DNA of 18,726 bases from an uncultured Flavobacteriaceae bacterium (lineage in GTDB: Bacteria > Bacteroidota > Bacteroidia > Flavobacteriales > Flavobacteriaceae). A program made the translations under genes and the position numbers. Shown here piece after piece: positions 7,860 to 13,875 of this stretch. Every line of letters starts with the position of its first letter. The stretch's first letter is position 1. The notes under the pieces are model-generated. The model was not told where the DNA came from. It saw only the letters and a program-made list of their open reading frames with translations, and ran no database searches. The stretch covers positions 1-18,726 of the forward strand of contig CAMZMA010000085.1 of NCBI GenBank assembly GCA_947311815.1, written 5' to 3'.

Positions 7860-9247
7860 TTTTTTAATAAGCTTTGATGAAATTCATTCCAAAAAACCAA
7901 TAATTCTTCTTTGGTAAACGGTGTTTTTGGGTGATTGTCATAATTCTCTTCAACAACAGTTTTCTTTTCTACTTTTTTTTGATGTACACTTTTTAATGAT
8001 AAAGAGGAAGAGCGTCTTCTTAAATTTGTGCTACTAGCAGTTTTTAAAACAGGTTTTGGTATGCTTATTTTTGGTGTTTCTTTGGGTGTCTCTTTTTTAA
8101 TAGGCGTTGCAATTTCTTTGGCAGCAGGAGAAAGTGATGTGAAAAAAGTAGCAGGAATTATGTAATTAGCTGACTTTTTTTTTTCTCCATCAAAAGTGAT
8201 AGAGGCAATTTGTAGTAAGGTAAGTTCTACCAGCAAACGTTGGTTTTTACTTGTTTTGTAATTCAAATCGCAATCATTTGCTTTTTGAATGCTTGTCATT
8301 AAAAACGGAAGTGATGTTTTGCTTGCTTGCTCTAGATATTTCTTTTTTATCCGATCGCCAACTTCTAACAAATCAATTGTTTTTTTGTCTTTAGCAACTA
8401 ATAAATCTCTAAAATGAGATGCCAAACCATTTATAAAATGATGTCCTTCAAAACCTTTCCCTAAAATGGTATTAAATGCTACTAAAACTTCAGGAATTTT
8501 GTTAGTAAGTAACAAATCGGTCATTTCAAAATATGTTTCGTAGTCTAAAACATTTAAGTTTTGTGTTACCGCTTCTCTTGTTAGATTTTTACCCGAAAAA
8601 CTAACGACTCTATCAAAAATTGATAAGGCATCTCGCATTGCGCCATCTGCTTTTTGAGCAATAATATGTAGTGCATCATCATCAGCAGTAATGCCTTCTT
8701 TTTCTGCGATAGTTTTTAAGTAATTCTTCGCGTCTAAAACACCAATTCGTTTGAAATCAAAAATTTGACAACGCGATAAAATGGTGGGTATTATTTTATG
8801 CTTCTCGGTAGTTGCTAAAATAAAAATAGCATGTGCAGGCGGTTCTTCTAATGTTTTTAAAAAGGCATTAAAAGCGGCTTGCGAAAGCATGTGAACTTCA
8901 TCAATTATATATACTTTGTATTTTCCTGTTTGTGGCGGAATTCTAACTTGATCGGTTAAGTTTCTAATATCATCAACAGAATTATTTGAAGCCGCATCTA
9001 ACTCGAAAATATTAAATGCAAAATCTTCATTTTCTGTATTTTCTGCATCTTGCTGATTTATTTTCTTCGCCAAAATACGTGCGCAAGAAGTTTTACCAAC
9101 ACCTCGAGGTCCAGTAAAAAGTAGTGCTTGCGCTAAATGATTGTTTTTTATAGCGTTTTCTAACGTATTGGTAATGGCTTGTTGCCCAACAACATCCTCG
9201 AAATTTTGAGGGCGGTATTTACGTGCAGATACTATAAAGTGTTCCAT
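7832..9247 (-). CDS. dnaX: DNA polymerase III subunit gamma/tau (zero-frame product)
   Basis: The clamp-loader ATPase that loads the beta clamp at replication forks. The zero frame gives 471 residues: AAA+ ATPase with Walker A GPRGVGKT (46-53), ELDAASNNSVDDIR (82-95), Walker B IIDEVH (114-119), sensor ATT (145-147) and SRC (158-160) carrying the arginine finger; then the lid and collar domains to about 365 and a basic, serine-rich linker. Residue 463 (AAG) ends the heptamer A AAA AAG. Only eight further residues (ERIVLRLS) precede TAA at 7832-7834, so this product lacks the final domain. No cysteines lie between residues 56 and 159, so the four-cysteine zinc module of E. coli DnaX is missing. 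I chose the ATG at 9247 because MEHFIVSARKYRPQNF is the usual start. Confidence 0.95.
   Translation of the reverse strand: MEHFIVSARKYRPQNFEDVVGQQAITNTLENAIKNNHLAQALLFTGPRGVGKTSCARILAKKINQQDAENTENEDFAFNIFELDAASNNSVDDIRNLTDQVRIPPQTGKYKVYIIDEVHMLSQAAFNAFLKTLEEPPAHAIFILATTEKHKIIPTILSRCQIFDFKRIGVLDAKNYLKTIAEKEGITADDDALHIIAQKADGAMRDALSIFDRVVSFSGKNLTREAVTQNLNVLDYETYFEMTDLLLTNKIPEVLVAFNTILGKGFEGHHFINGLASHFRDLLVAKDKKTIDLLEVGDRIKKKYLEQASKTSLPFLMTSIQKANDCDLNYKTSKNQRLLVELTLLQIASITFDGEKKKSANYIIPATFFTSLSPAAKEIATPIKKETPKETPKISIPKPVLKTASSTNLRRRSSSLSLKSVHQKKVEKKTVVEENYDNHPKTPFTKEELLVFWNEFHQSLLKKERIVLRLS
7841..7865 (-). promoter_or_regulatory. Possible -1 frameshift site in dnaX
   Basis: On the - strand the zero frame reads TTA AAA AAG GAG, giving the heptamer A AAA AAG (7865 down to 7859), identical to the E. 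coli dnaX slippery site. A -1 shift enters the 98-codon tail frame exactly. Three bases after the heptamer a weak stem can form, AGAATAG with CTATCT (one bulged A, 8-base loop, ending near 7836). I do not see a Shine-Dalgarno-like stimulator about 10 bases upstream; AAGGAG overlaps the heptamer instead. A one-base loss from an original A7 run would look the same. Confidence 0.5.
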
Positions 9248-9269
9248 TTATTTTGATTAAATTTGATAA

Positions 9270-9300
9270 CAAATATAAGTAGAGGTTAGATGATGTACAA
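9270..9300 (-). promoter_or_regulatory. dnaX promoter
   Basis: On the - strand: TTG (9300-9298), 20 bases, TATATTTG (9277-9270). This is a full match to the Bacteroidetes -33/-7 consensus and lies just upstream of the dnaX ATG at 9247. Confidence 0.7.
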
Positions 9301-9399
9301 GAATGATGATTGCTAAATACAGAAAAGTTATGCACAATTTGTATGAACACAATTTTTATTTCGACAAAGAGCAACATAAATGACTAAAATTTTATACGG

Positions 9400-10050
9400 A
9401 TGAAAAAATTAATGCCATTTCTACTATTATTCACTCTTCTTTTAATGAATTTTTCATGTAAAGAATCAGTAAAATCAACCGATAAAACAACGGATATGAA
9501 TACAAATAAAGAATTAAAAGTAGCCTATTTTGCAAGCGGATGTTTTTGGTGTGTAGAGGCAATTTACGAAAGTGTTATTGGCGTAGAAAAAGTAATTTCT
9601 GGGTATGCTGGCGGACATACTAAAAGTCCAACTTACCAAACAATTGGCACAGGAAAAACGGGTCATGCAGAGTCGGTTGCTATTTATTACAATCCTAAAG
9701 AAGTGAGTTTTAAAACCTTGGTTGAGGTGTTTTTTGGTTCGCATGATCCTACTACAAAAAACGGTCAATATCCAGATTTTGGTTCTCAATACAGATCGAT
9801 TGCTTTTTATCAAACAGAAAAAGAAAAACAAACGATACAAATGGTTTTAAAACGTTTAAATAAAGATGTTTATGGTGGTAAAATTGTGACTGAGGTTACT
9901 AAAATGACTACATTTTATGAGGCAGAAGCATATCATCAAGATTATGAAAAATTACATCCTAACAATCCGTATGTGCAACGTATTTCTATCCCCAGATTAA
10001 ATAGATTTAAAGAAAAATTTCCATCTATTTTAAAAAATAAAATACAATAA
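9400..10050 (+). CDS. msrA: Peptide methionine sulfoxide reductase MsrA, predicted lipoprotein
   Basis: Reduces the S-form of methionine sulfoxide in proteins back to methionine. The 216-residue product starts with a signal peptide (KKLMPFLLLFTLLLMNFS) and a cysteine at C20 after a lipobox-like LMNFSC, so it is probably a lipoprotein acting outside the cytoplasm. The MsrA domain begins near 40: SGCFWC with catalytic C48 and C51, SGYAGGHTKSPTY at 67-79, GHAE with E91 as the likely acid, HDPTT at 115-119, GSQYRS at 128-133 and the late AEAYHQDYEKLH. All core residues are present. A linker rich in K, T and S (21-39) joins the lipid anchor to the domain. It diverges from dnaX across a 152-base gap; I found no strong consensus promoter on this side. 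A terminator follows the stop at once. Confidence 0.95.
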   Translation: MKKLMPFLLLFTLLLMNFSCKESVKSTDKTTDMNTNKELKVAYFASGCFWCVEAIYESVIGVEKVISGYAGGHTKSPTYQTIGTGKTGHAESVAIYYNPKEVSFKTLVEVFFGSHDPTTKNGQYPDFGSQYRSIAFYQTEKEKQTIQMVLKRLNKDVYGGKIVTEVTKMTTFYEAEAYHQDYEKLHPNNPYVQRISIPRLNRFKEKFPSILKNKIQ

Positions 10051-10083
10051 AAAAAGGTCTAAAATTAATTAGACCTTTTTTTT
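10051..10083. terminator. Bidirectional intrinsic terminator between msrA and the acyl-CoA ligase gene
   Basis: A perfect 12-bp stem (10051-10062 with 10069-10080) with a 6-base loop has T-runs on both strands. It directly follows the msrA stop and lies just past the convergent ligase stop at 10087, so it can end both transcripts. Confidence 0.85.
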
Positions 10084-10086
10084 AAT

Positions 10087-11859
10087 TTATCCTCGATAAA
10101 TTTTTTCGTATAAATCTATATAAATTTGTTTTATAATTTCTCGTTTCATTTTCATGGTAGGGGTTAATTGACCGCCATCAATTGTCCAAACATCAGATGT
10201 TAGTTCAAACTTTTTAATGGTTTCCCATTTAGCAAAATGTGTATTACATTTTTTTACTTCTTTATCTATTCTTGCAATTACTTTTGGGTTGGTAGCTATT
10301 TCTTCATTTGTACCTAATTCGAAACCATGGTTTTTTGCCCAATCTCTTAAAAATTCAAAATTGGGTTGAATAATTGCAGCTGGCATTTTTTCTCCTTCTC
10401 CAACAACCATTACCTGTTCAATAAAAAGAGATTGTTTTAATTGGCCTTCTAATAAAGGTGGAACGACGTATTTACCTCCAGAGGTTTTAAACATTTCTTT
10501 TTTACGTCCTGTAATTTTTAAGAATCCATCGCTATCAATCTCTCCTTTATCTCCTGTATGAAAATAATTATCAACAATAACTTCGGCAGTTTTTTCAGGG
10601 TCTTTATAGTAGCCTAACATTACATTAGGACCTTTTATCAGTATTTCTCCGTCTTTGGCAATTTTAACTTCAACACCATCAATAATTCTACCAACGGCAC
10701 CAATTTTAAAACCTCTATTGTCTAATTGACTTACAGAGGCAACAGGAGAGGTTTCTGTTAAGCCGTATCCTTCCATTATAGGCATGTTAGCTGCTGCAAA
10801 AATTCTTGTTAATCTAGGTTGTAACGCAGATGCGCCAGAAACCATTACTTTTAAATTACCTCCTAAAGCGGCTTGCCATTTAGAAAAGATAAGTTTTCGT
10901 GCAATGCCCAATTTTTTTTCATAGAACCATCCATTTGCACCATAGGGTTCGTAGCGTAAGCCTAAATCTACCGCCCAAAAGAATAGTTTCTTTTTTATTC
11001 CAGATAGTTCATTTCCTTTAGCGTAAATTTTGTCGTAAATTTTTTCATACAAACGTGGTACAGCTGTCATAACTGTGGGTTTTACTTCTTGTGCATTGGC
11101 GGTTAGTTTATCTAGTCCTTCGGCAAAATAAATAGAAACGCTACAATATTGGTATAAATAAAGAATCATGCGTTCAAAAATATGACACACAGGTAAAAAG
11201 CTTAAAGCGATGTCTTTTTTTGGTTGAAAAGGAAATCTATGATGACTAGCTAAAACATTAGAAACAATATTATTATGTGATAACATGACTCCTTTTGGTC
11301 TACCTGTTGTGCCAGAAGTATAAATTAAGGTAGCTAATGAATTTGGTGTTACATTTTTTTTACGTTCTTCTACTTCTTTTTGATTGCTTTCGTCTTTGCC
11401 TGAGTTTAAAACTTCATTCCAGCTTTTTTCTCCTTTAATATCATCAAAGGTAAAAACACCTTTTAATTTGGTTTTATCTTTTATTTGATTTAATTTTTCT
11501 AGGATTGTATCATCGGAAACAAAACAATAAATTGATTCTGAGTGGTTTAAAACATATTCATAATCTTCTTTAGAAATAGTAGGGTAAATAGGTACACTTT
11601 GTGCTCCAGTTTGTAAAATACCGATGTCACAGATGTTCCATTCTGTACGATTGGTTGTAGATATAATGGCAATTTTATCATTTGCTTGTACTCCTAAATT
11701 AAGCAACCCTCTACTAATAGCATTTGCTTGATCTATATATTTTTGTGTAGAAATAGACGTCCATTTACCATTGTATTTTGTGGTAAGTGCTTTTTCTAAT
11801 TTATGGTTTTCTAATTGGTAATAAGGGAAGTCAAATAATCGTGTAATTTCTGTAGCCAT
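10087..11859 (-). CDS. Long-chain fatty-acid--CoA ligase (FadD-like AMP-binding enzyme)
   Basis: Activates long-chain fatty acids with ATP to acyl-AMP and then acyl-CoA, for beta-oxidation or lipid synthesis. The 590-residue protein has the AMP-binding P-loop YTSGTTGRPKG (180-190), LPVCHIFER (222-230), the adenine-site motif EGYGLTET (363-370), HTGDKGEID (434-442) and GRKKEMFKTSGGKYV (451-465), plus a C-terminal lysine in TPTMKMKREI. This is the full long-chain layout. I chose the ATG at 11859 (MATEITRLFDFPYYQ); a TTG at 11886 in the same frame would lie inside the probable promoter. It is a single gene, convergent with msrA, and no beta-oxidation genes adjoin it. Chain-length preference cannot be read from sequence. 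Confidence 0.93.
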   Translation of the reverse strand: MATEITRLFDFPYYQLENHKLEKALTTKYNGKWTSISTQKYIDQANAISRGLLNLGVQANDKIAIISTTNRTEWNICDIGILQTGAQSVPIYPTISKEDYEYVLNHSESIYCFVSDDTILEKLNQIKDKTKLKGVFTFDDIKGEKSWNEVLNSGKDESNQKEVEERKKNVTPNSLATLIYTSGTTGRPKGVMLSHNNIVSNVLASHHRFPFQPKKDIALSFLPVCHIFERMILYLYQYCSVSIYFAEGLDKLTANAQEVKPTVMTAVPRLYEKIYDKIYAKGNELSGIKKKLFFWAVDLGLRYEPYGANGWFYEKKLGIARKLIFSKWQAALGGNLKVMVSGASALQPRLTRIFAAANMPIMEGYGLTETSPVASVSQLDNRGFKIGAVGRIIDGVEVKIAKDGEILIKGPNVMLGYYKDPEKTAEVIVDNYFHTGDKGEIDSDGFLKITGRKKEMFKTSGGKYVVPPLLEGQLKQSLFIEQVMVVGEGEKMPAAIIQPNFEFLRDWAKNHGFELGTNEEIATNPKVIARIDKEVKKCNTHFAKWETIKKFELTSDVWTIDGGQLTPTMKMKREIIKQIYIDLYEKIYRG

Positions 11860-11883
11860 AAAGTGTTTTGTTTGAATAGCTTG

Positions 11884-11913
11884 CAAAGTATAAAAAAACC
11901 TTCGATTTTACAA
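11884..11913 (-). promoter_or_regulatory. Candidate promoter of the acyl-CoA ligase gene
   Basis: On the - strand: TTG (11913-11911), 19 bases, ATACTTTG (11891-11884), one mismatch to TAnnTTTG. RNA would start near 11877, about 18 bases before the ATG. This supports the ATG at 11859 and separates the ligase from the hairpin segment upstream. Confidence 0.5.
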
Positions 11914-11940
11914 GTAATTTTTGATATGACGGCATTTTAT

Positions 11941-11977
11941 AAAAAATAAGCCAACTTCTGCTAACAGAGGTTGGCTT
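11941..11977 (-). terminator. Intrinsic terminator (hairpin 2 with T-tract)
   Basis: An 8-bp GC-containing stem, a C/A mismatch, a further 4 bp, and the loop TTAG are followed on the - strand by A and six T (11946-11941). It closes the candidate RNA and any read-through from the repeat-protein gene at 12081. Confidence 0.75.
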
Positions 11978-12026
11978 TAGTTTTGGTATTGTTAGTTTCC
12001 TATCTACTAACGGAACCAAGTTTAGT
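11941..12026 (-). ncRNA. Candidate small structured RNA (two hairpins, own promoter and terminator)
   Basis: Between two genes lies a roughly 86-base unit with promoter, two hairpins and T-tract. Hairpin 1 (11983-12019) pairs TTGGT/ACCAA and GTTAGT/ACTAAC around a 3x3 internal loop. Hairpin 2 (11948-11977) pairs AAGCCAAC/GTTGGCTT and, past one mismatch, TCTG/CAGA with a TTAG loop. It is followed on the - strand by A and six T, an intrinsic terminator. GTTAG occurs in both hairpins and could pair with the same CTAAC, which suggests a possible alternative fold. Promoter and T-tract point to the - strand. However, three mismatches become G-U pairs on the + strand, so orientation is not settled. 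At minimum, hairpin 2 can terminate the upstream repeat-protein transcript. Confidence 0.5.
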
Positions 12027-12031
12027 GGTTG

Positions 12032-12062
12032 CAAATATAGTAATTATTTAAAGGTTGTGCAA
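12032..12062 (-). promoter_or_regulatory. Consensus promoter downstream of the repeat-protein gene
   Basis: On the - strand: TTG (12062-12060), 20 bases, TATATTTG (12039-12032). This is the same -7 octamer and spacing as the dnaX promoter. It lies in the gap after the stop at 12081 and points at the two hairpins. Confidence 0.65.
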
Positions 12063-12080
12063 TAGGTGTATGTACTTGTT

Positions 12081-12845
12081 TTAATTGTTAATGAGGTGTT
12101 TGCTAAAACTTTTACCATTTATAGAGGTGTATTTAGAGTCTATATCATAGCCTACTTTCATGCCAGTGATATCAAAAGTTCCTGTTACTACGGTGTATTT
12201 AAGGTTTAAATCTTCTTCAAAATTAGTGTTTCTAAAAGAGACACCGTCTTTAAATTTAGTGTATTTAAATGTTGCACTGTCTTTAAAAACTGAGTTTGAG
12301 AATGATACATTTTTTCTGAATTCCGCATATTTAAATGTTGCCGATTCTTTAAAAAGAGTGTTTTTGAAAGAAACATCTTTATCAAATTCGGCATATTTAA
12401 AAGTGCTATCATCTTCAAATTTTGCTCCTTCAAAAATGGCATTTCTTTCAAATTTTGAGTATTTAAACATGGCTTTACTTTCAAACACACAATTTAAAAA
12501 ACGCACATCATTATCAAAACTTGCTGTAAAGGTATAACCGCTGGCTTCATCGGGTATGTAAGCTAAAACATTGTCTGTAAAAGTGCAGTTTTCAAAAGAA
12601 ATTTTACTGTCTATCAATTTTTTAATTTCATTTGTGCCGTTATTGTTCCACCATCTTTTTTTTCTTGGTAGGTTTGGTAGCGCATCATCCATAAATGTAA
12701 AATCTAATGTACCATTTATAGTTACATTTTTATAGGATATGTTTTTGCCATTTTTGATATCATTCATAATATCAGTAGCATTTATTGTTTTTTGCGCATT
12801 CAAGGTTAATGAAGCGAAAAAGAAAATTACAAGTAAATTTTTCAT
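12081..12845 (-). CDS. Exported pentapeptide-like protein made of 11-residue repeats
   Basis: Function unknown. The 254-residue protein starts with a signal peptide (MKNLLVIFFFASLTLNA, cleavage near Q18). From residue 116 to 214 there are nine uninterrupted 11-residue units with phenylalanine at positions 1 and 6 (FKYAEFDKDVS, FKNTLFKESAT, and so on). Units alternate in type, so the full period is 22 residues (66 bases). Such spacing suggests a small right-handed beta-helix with a stacked Phe core, distantly like pentapeptide-repeat proteins but with an extra residue in every second five. The flank 50-110 carries an RKKRWWNNN segment and a few cysteines (C87, C119). It follows hutG by 39 bases with no terminator between, so it may be the last gene of the hut transcript. 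I see no enzyme motif and no lipobox. Confidence 0.75.
   Translation of the reverse strand: MKNLLVIFFFASLTLNAQKTINATDIMNDIKNGKNISYKNVTINGTLDFTFMDDALPNLPRKKRWWNNNGTNEIKKLIDSKISFENCTFTDNVLAYIPDEASGYTFTASFDNDVRFLNCVFESKAMFKYSKFERNAIFEGAKFEDDSTFKYAEFDKDVSFKNTLFKESATFKYAEFRKNVSFSNSVFKDSATFKYTKFKDGVSFRNTNFEEDLNLKYTVVTGTFDITGMKVGYDIDSKYTSINGKSFSKHLINN
12204..12500 (-). repeat. Degenerate 33/66-base coding tandem repeat
   Basis: Nine 33-base units encode the Phe-x4-Phe-x5 repeats. Alternate units are most alike, giving a 66-base higher-order period (FKYxxF units recur at residues 127, 149, 171 and 193). It opens long shadow frames on both strands (for example 12160-12537 on +) that are not genes. 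Confidence 0.85.
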
Positions 12846-12884
12846 AATAAAAAGGTTAAGTTTATTATAAAGACTGTTTGTTTT

Positions 12885-13865
12885 TTAAATTGTGACAGTT
12901 TTATTGCTAGCTAATTTTAAAATAACAAAATCGATGATTTTTGCGGCTAAGTTAGCGGTTAAGTTATCGCGATCTAATAACGGATTTAATTCTGCAATAT
13001 CTAACGAAATCACTTTCCTAGTATCTATTAAAAAAGAGAGCATTTTAAAGATAAAATAAGGTGTAAAACCGAGTGGAGAAGGAGCTGAAACTCCTGGTGC
13101 GTAAGCAGATGAAAAACCATCCATATCTATGGTAATGTATAGGTAATCTACTTGGTTTATAAACGGAATTATCTTTTGTTTTAATGTGTCTAATTCTGTT
13201 TTTGATGATTCACAATCGTAATTTATTACATAATTAATTCGATTATTGTTATTCGCAATATCAAACAATTCTTTGGTGTTTGATTGTTGTTGAATGCCAA
13301 TTGCAAAATAATGAGCATCTTTATATTCAGATAAAATTTGATTAAAAGGTGTACCAGAATTTGTTTTTCCTTCAATTGGACGTATATCAAAATGCGCATC
13401 AAAATTTATGATTCCTATTTTGCCATTTGTTCTTTTTTTAATGCCTTTAAAATGTGCGTATGCCATGTCATGACCTCCGCCAAAGGCAATAGGAAAAACG
13501 TTGTTTTTTAGTAAGAAAGAAATTTTTTCTGAAAATAATTCTTGACAAGCCTCCATATTATCATCAATACAAACAACATCACCAGCATCTGCTACTGTTT
13601 TTTGTTCAAAATGAATGGGCAATTTTGCCAACCGTTCTCTGATGGCTTTAGGACCTTTTGCAGCACCGATTCTTCCTCTATTTCTTTTTACTCCTTCATC
13701 GCAAACATATCCTAAAAGTGCTATATCTACATTTGAGATTTGTTTTTCATCATCTATATTGATGTGTTTTATTTCTTGATGCCAATATTGATTTTCGATA
13801 TTAGGGTTCGATTTTCTACCTTTCCAAAATATTTTTTCAGAAGGTTTGTAGGTTGCTTTTGTCAT
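12885..13865 (-). CDS. hutG: Formimidoylglutamase (ureohydrolase family)
   Basis: Last step of one histidine-degradation route: N-formimino-glutamate and water give glutamate and formamide, using a two-manganese centre. The 326-residue protein has the arginase-fold metal motifs: GGGHD at 129-133 (H132), NFDAHFDIR at 154-162 (D156, H158, D160) and TIDMDGF at 245-251 (D247, D249), followed by APGVSAPSPLGF. Other ureohydrolases (arginase, agmatinase) share these motifs. The placement 10 bases after hutU and in line with hutH makes formimidoylglutamase by far the most likely. The ATG at 13865 starts MTKATYKPSEKIFWKGR. It lies within the hut operon, with no internal promoter visible. Confidence 0.92.
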   Translation of the reverse strand: MTKATYKPSEKIFWKGRKSNPNIENQYWHQEIKHINIDDEKQISNVDIALLGYVCDEGVKRNRGRIGAAKGPKAIRERLAKLPIHFEQKTVADAGDVVCIDDNMEACQELFSEKISFLLKNNVFPIAFGGGHDMAYAHFKGIKKRTNGKIGIINFDAHFDIRPIEGKTNSGTPFNQILSEYKDAHYFAIGIQQQSNTKELFDIANNNNRINYVINYDCESSKTELDTLKQKIIPFINQVDYLYITIDMDGFSSAYAPGVSAPSPLGFTPYFIFKMLSFLIDTRKVISLDIAELNPLLDRDNLTANLAAKIIDFVILKLASNKTVTI

Positions 13866-13875
13866 TAATTAATTC

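Noticed and set aside
11831..12034. - strand 67-codon frame over the hairpin segment
   Set aside because: It runs through both hairpins and into the ligase start in another frame and has no recognisable protein features.
12160..12537. + strand 125-codon frame and - strand 94-codon frame (12206-12490) within the repeat-protein gene
   Set aside because: Both are shadows produced by the 33/66-base coding repeat and show low-complexity, repeat-derived sequence.
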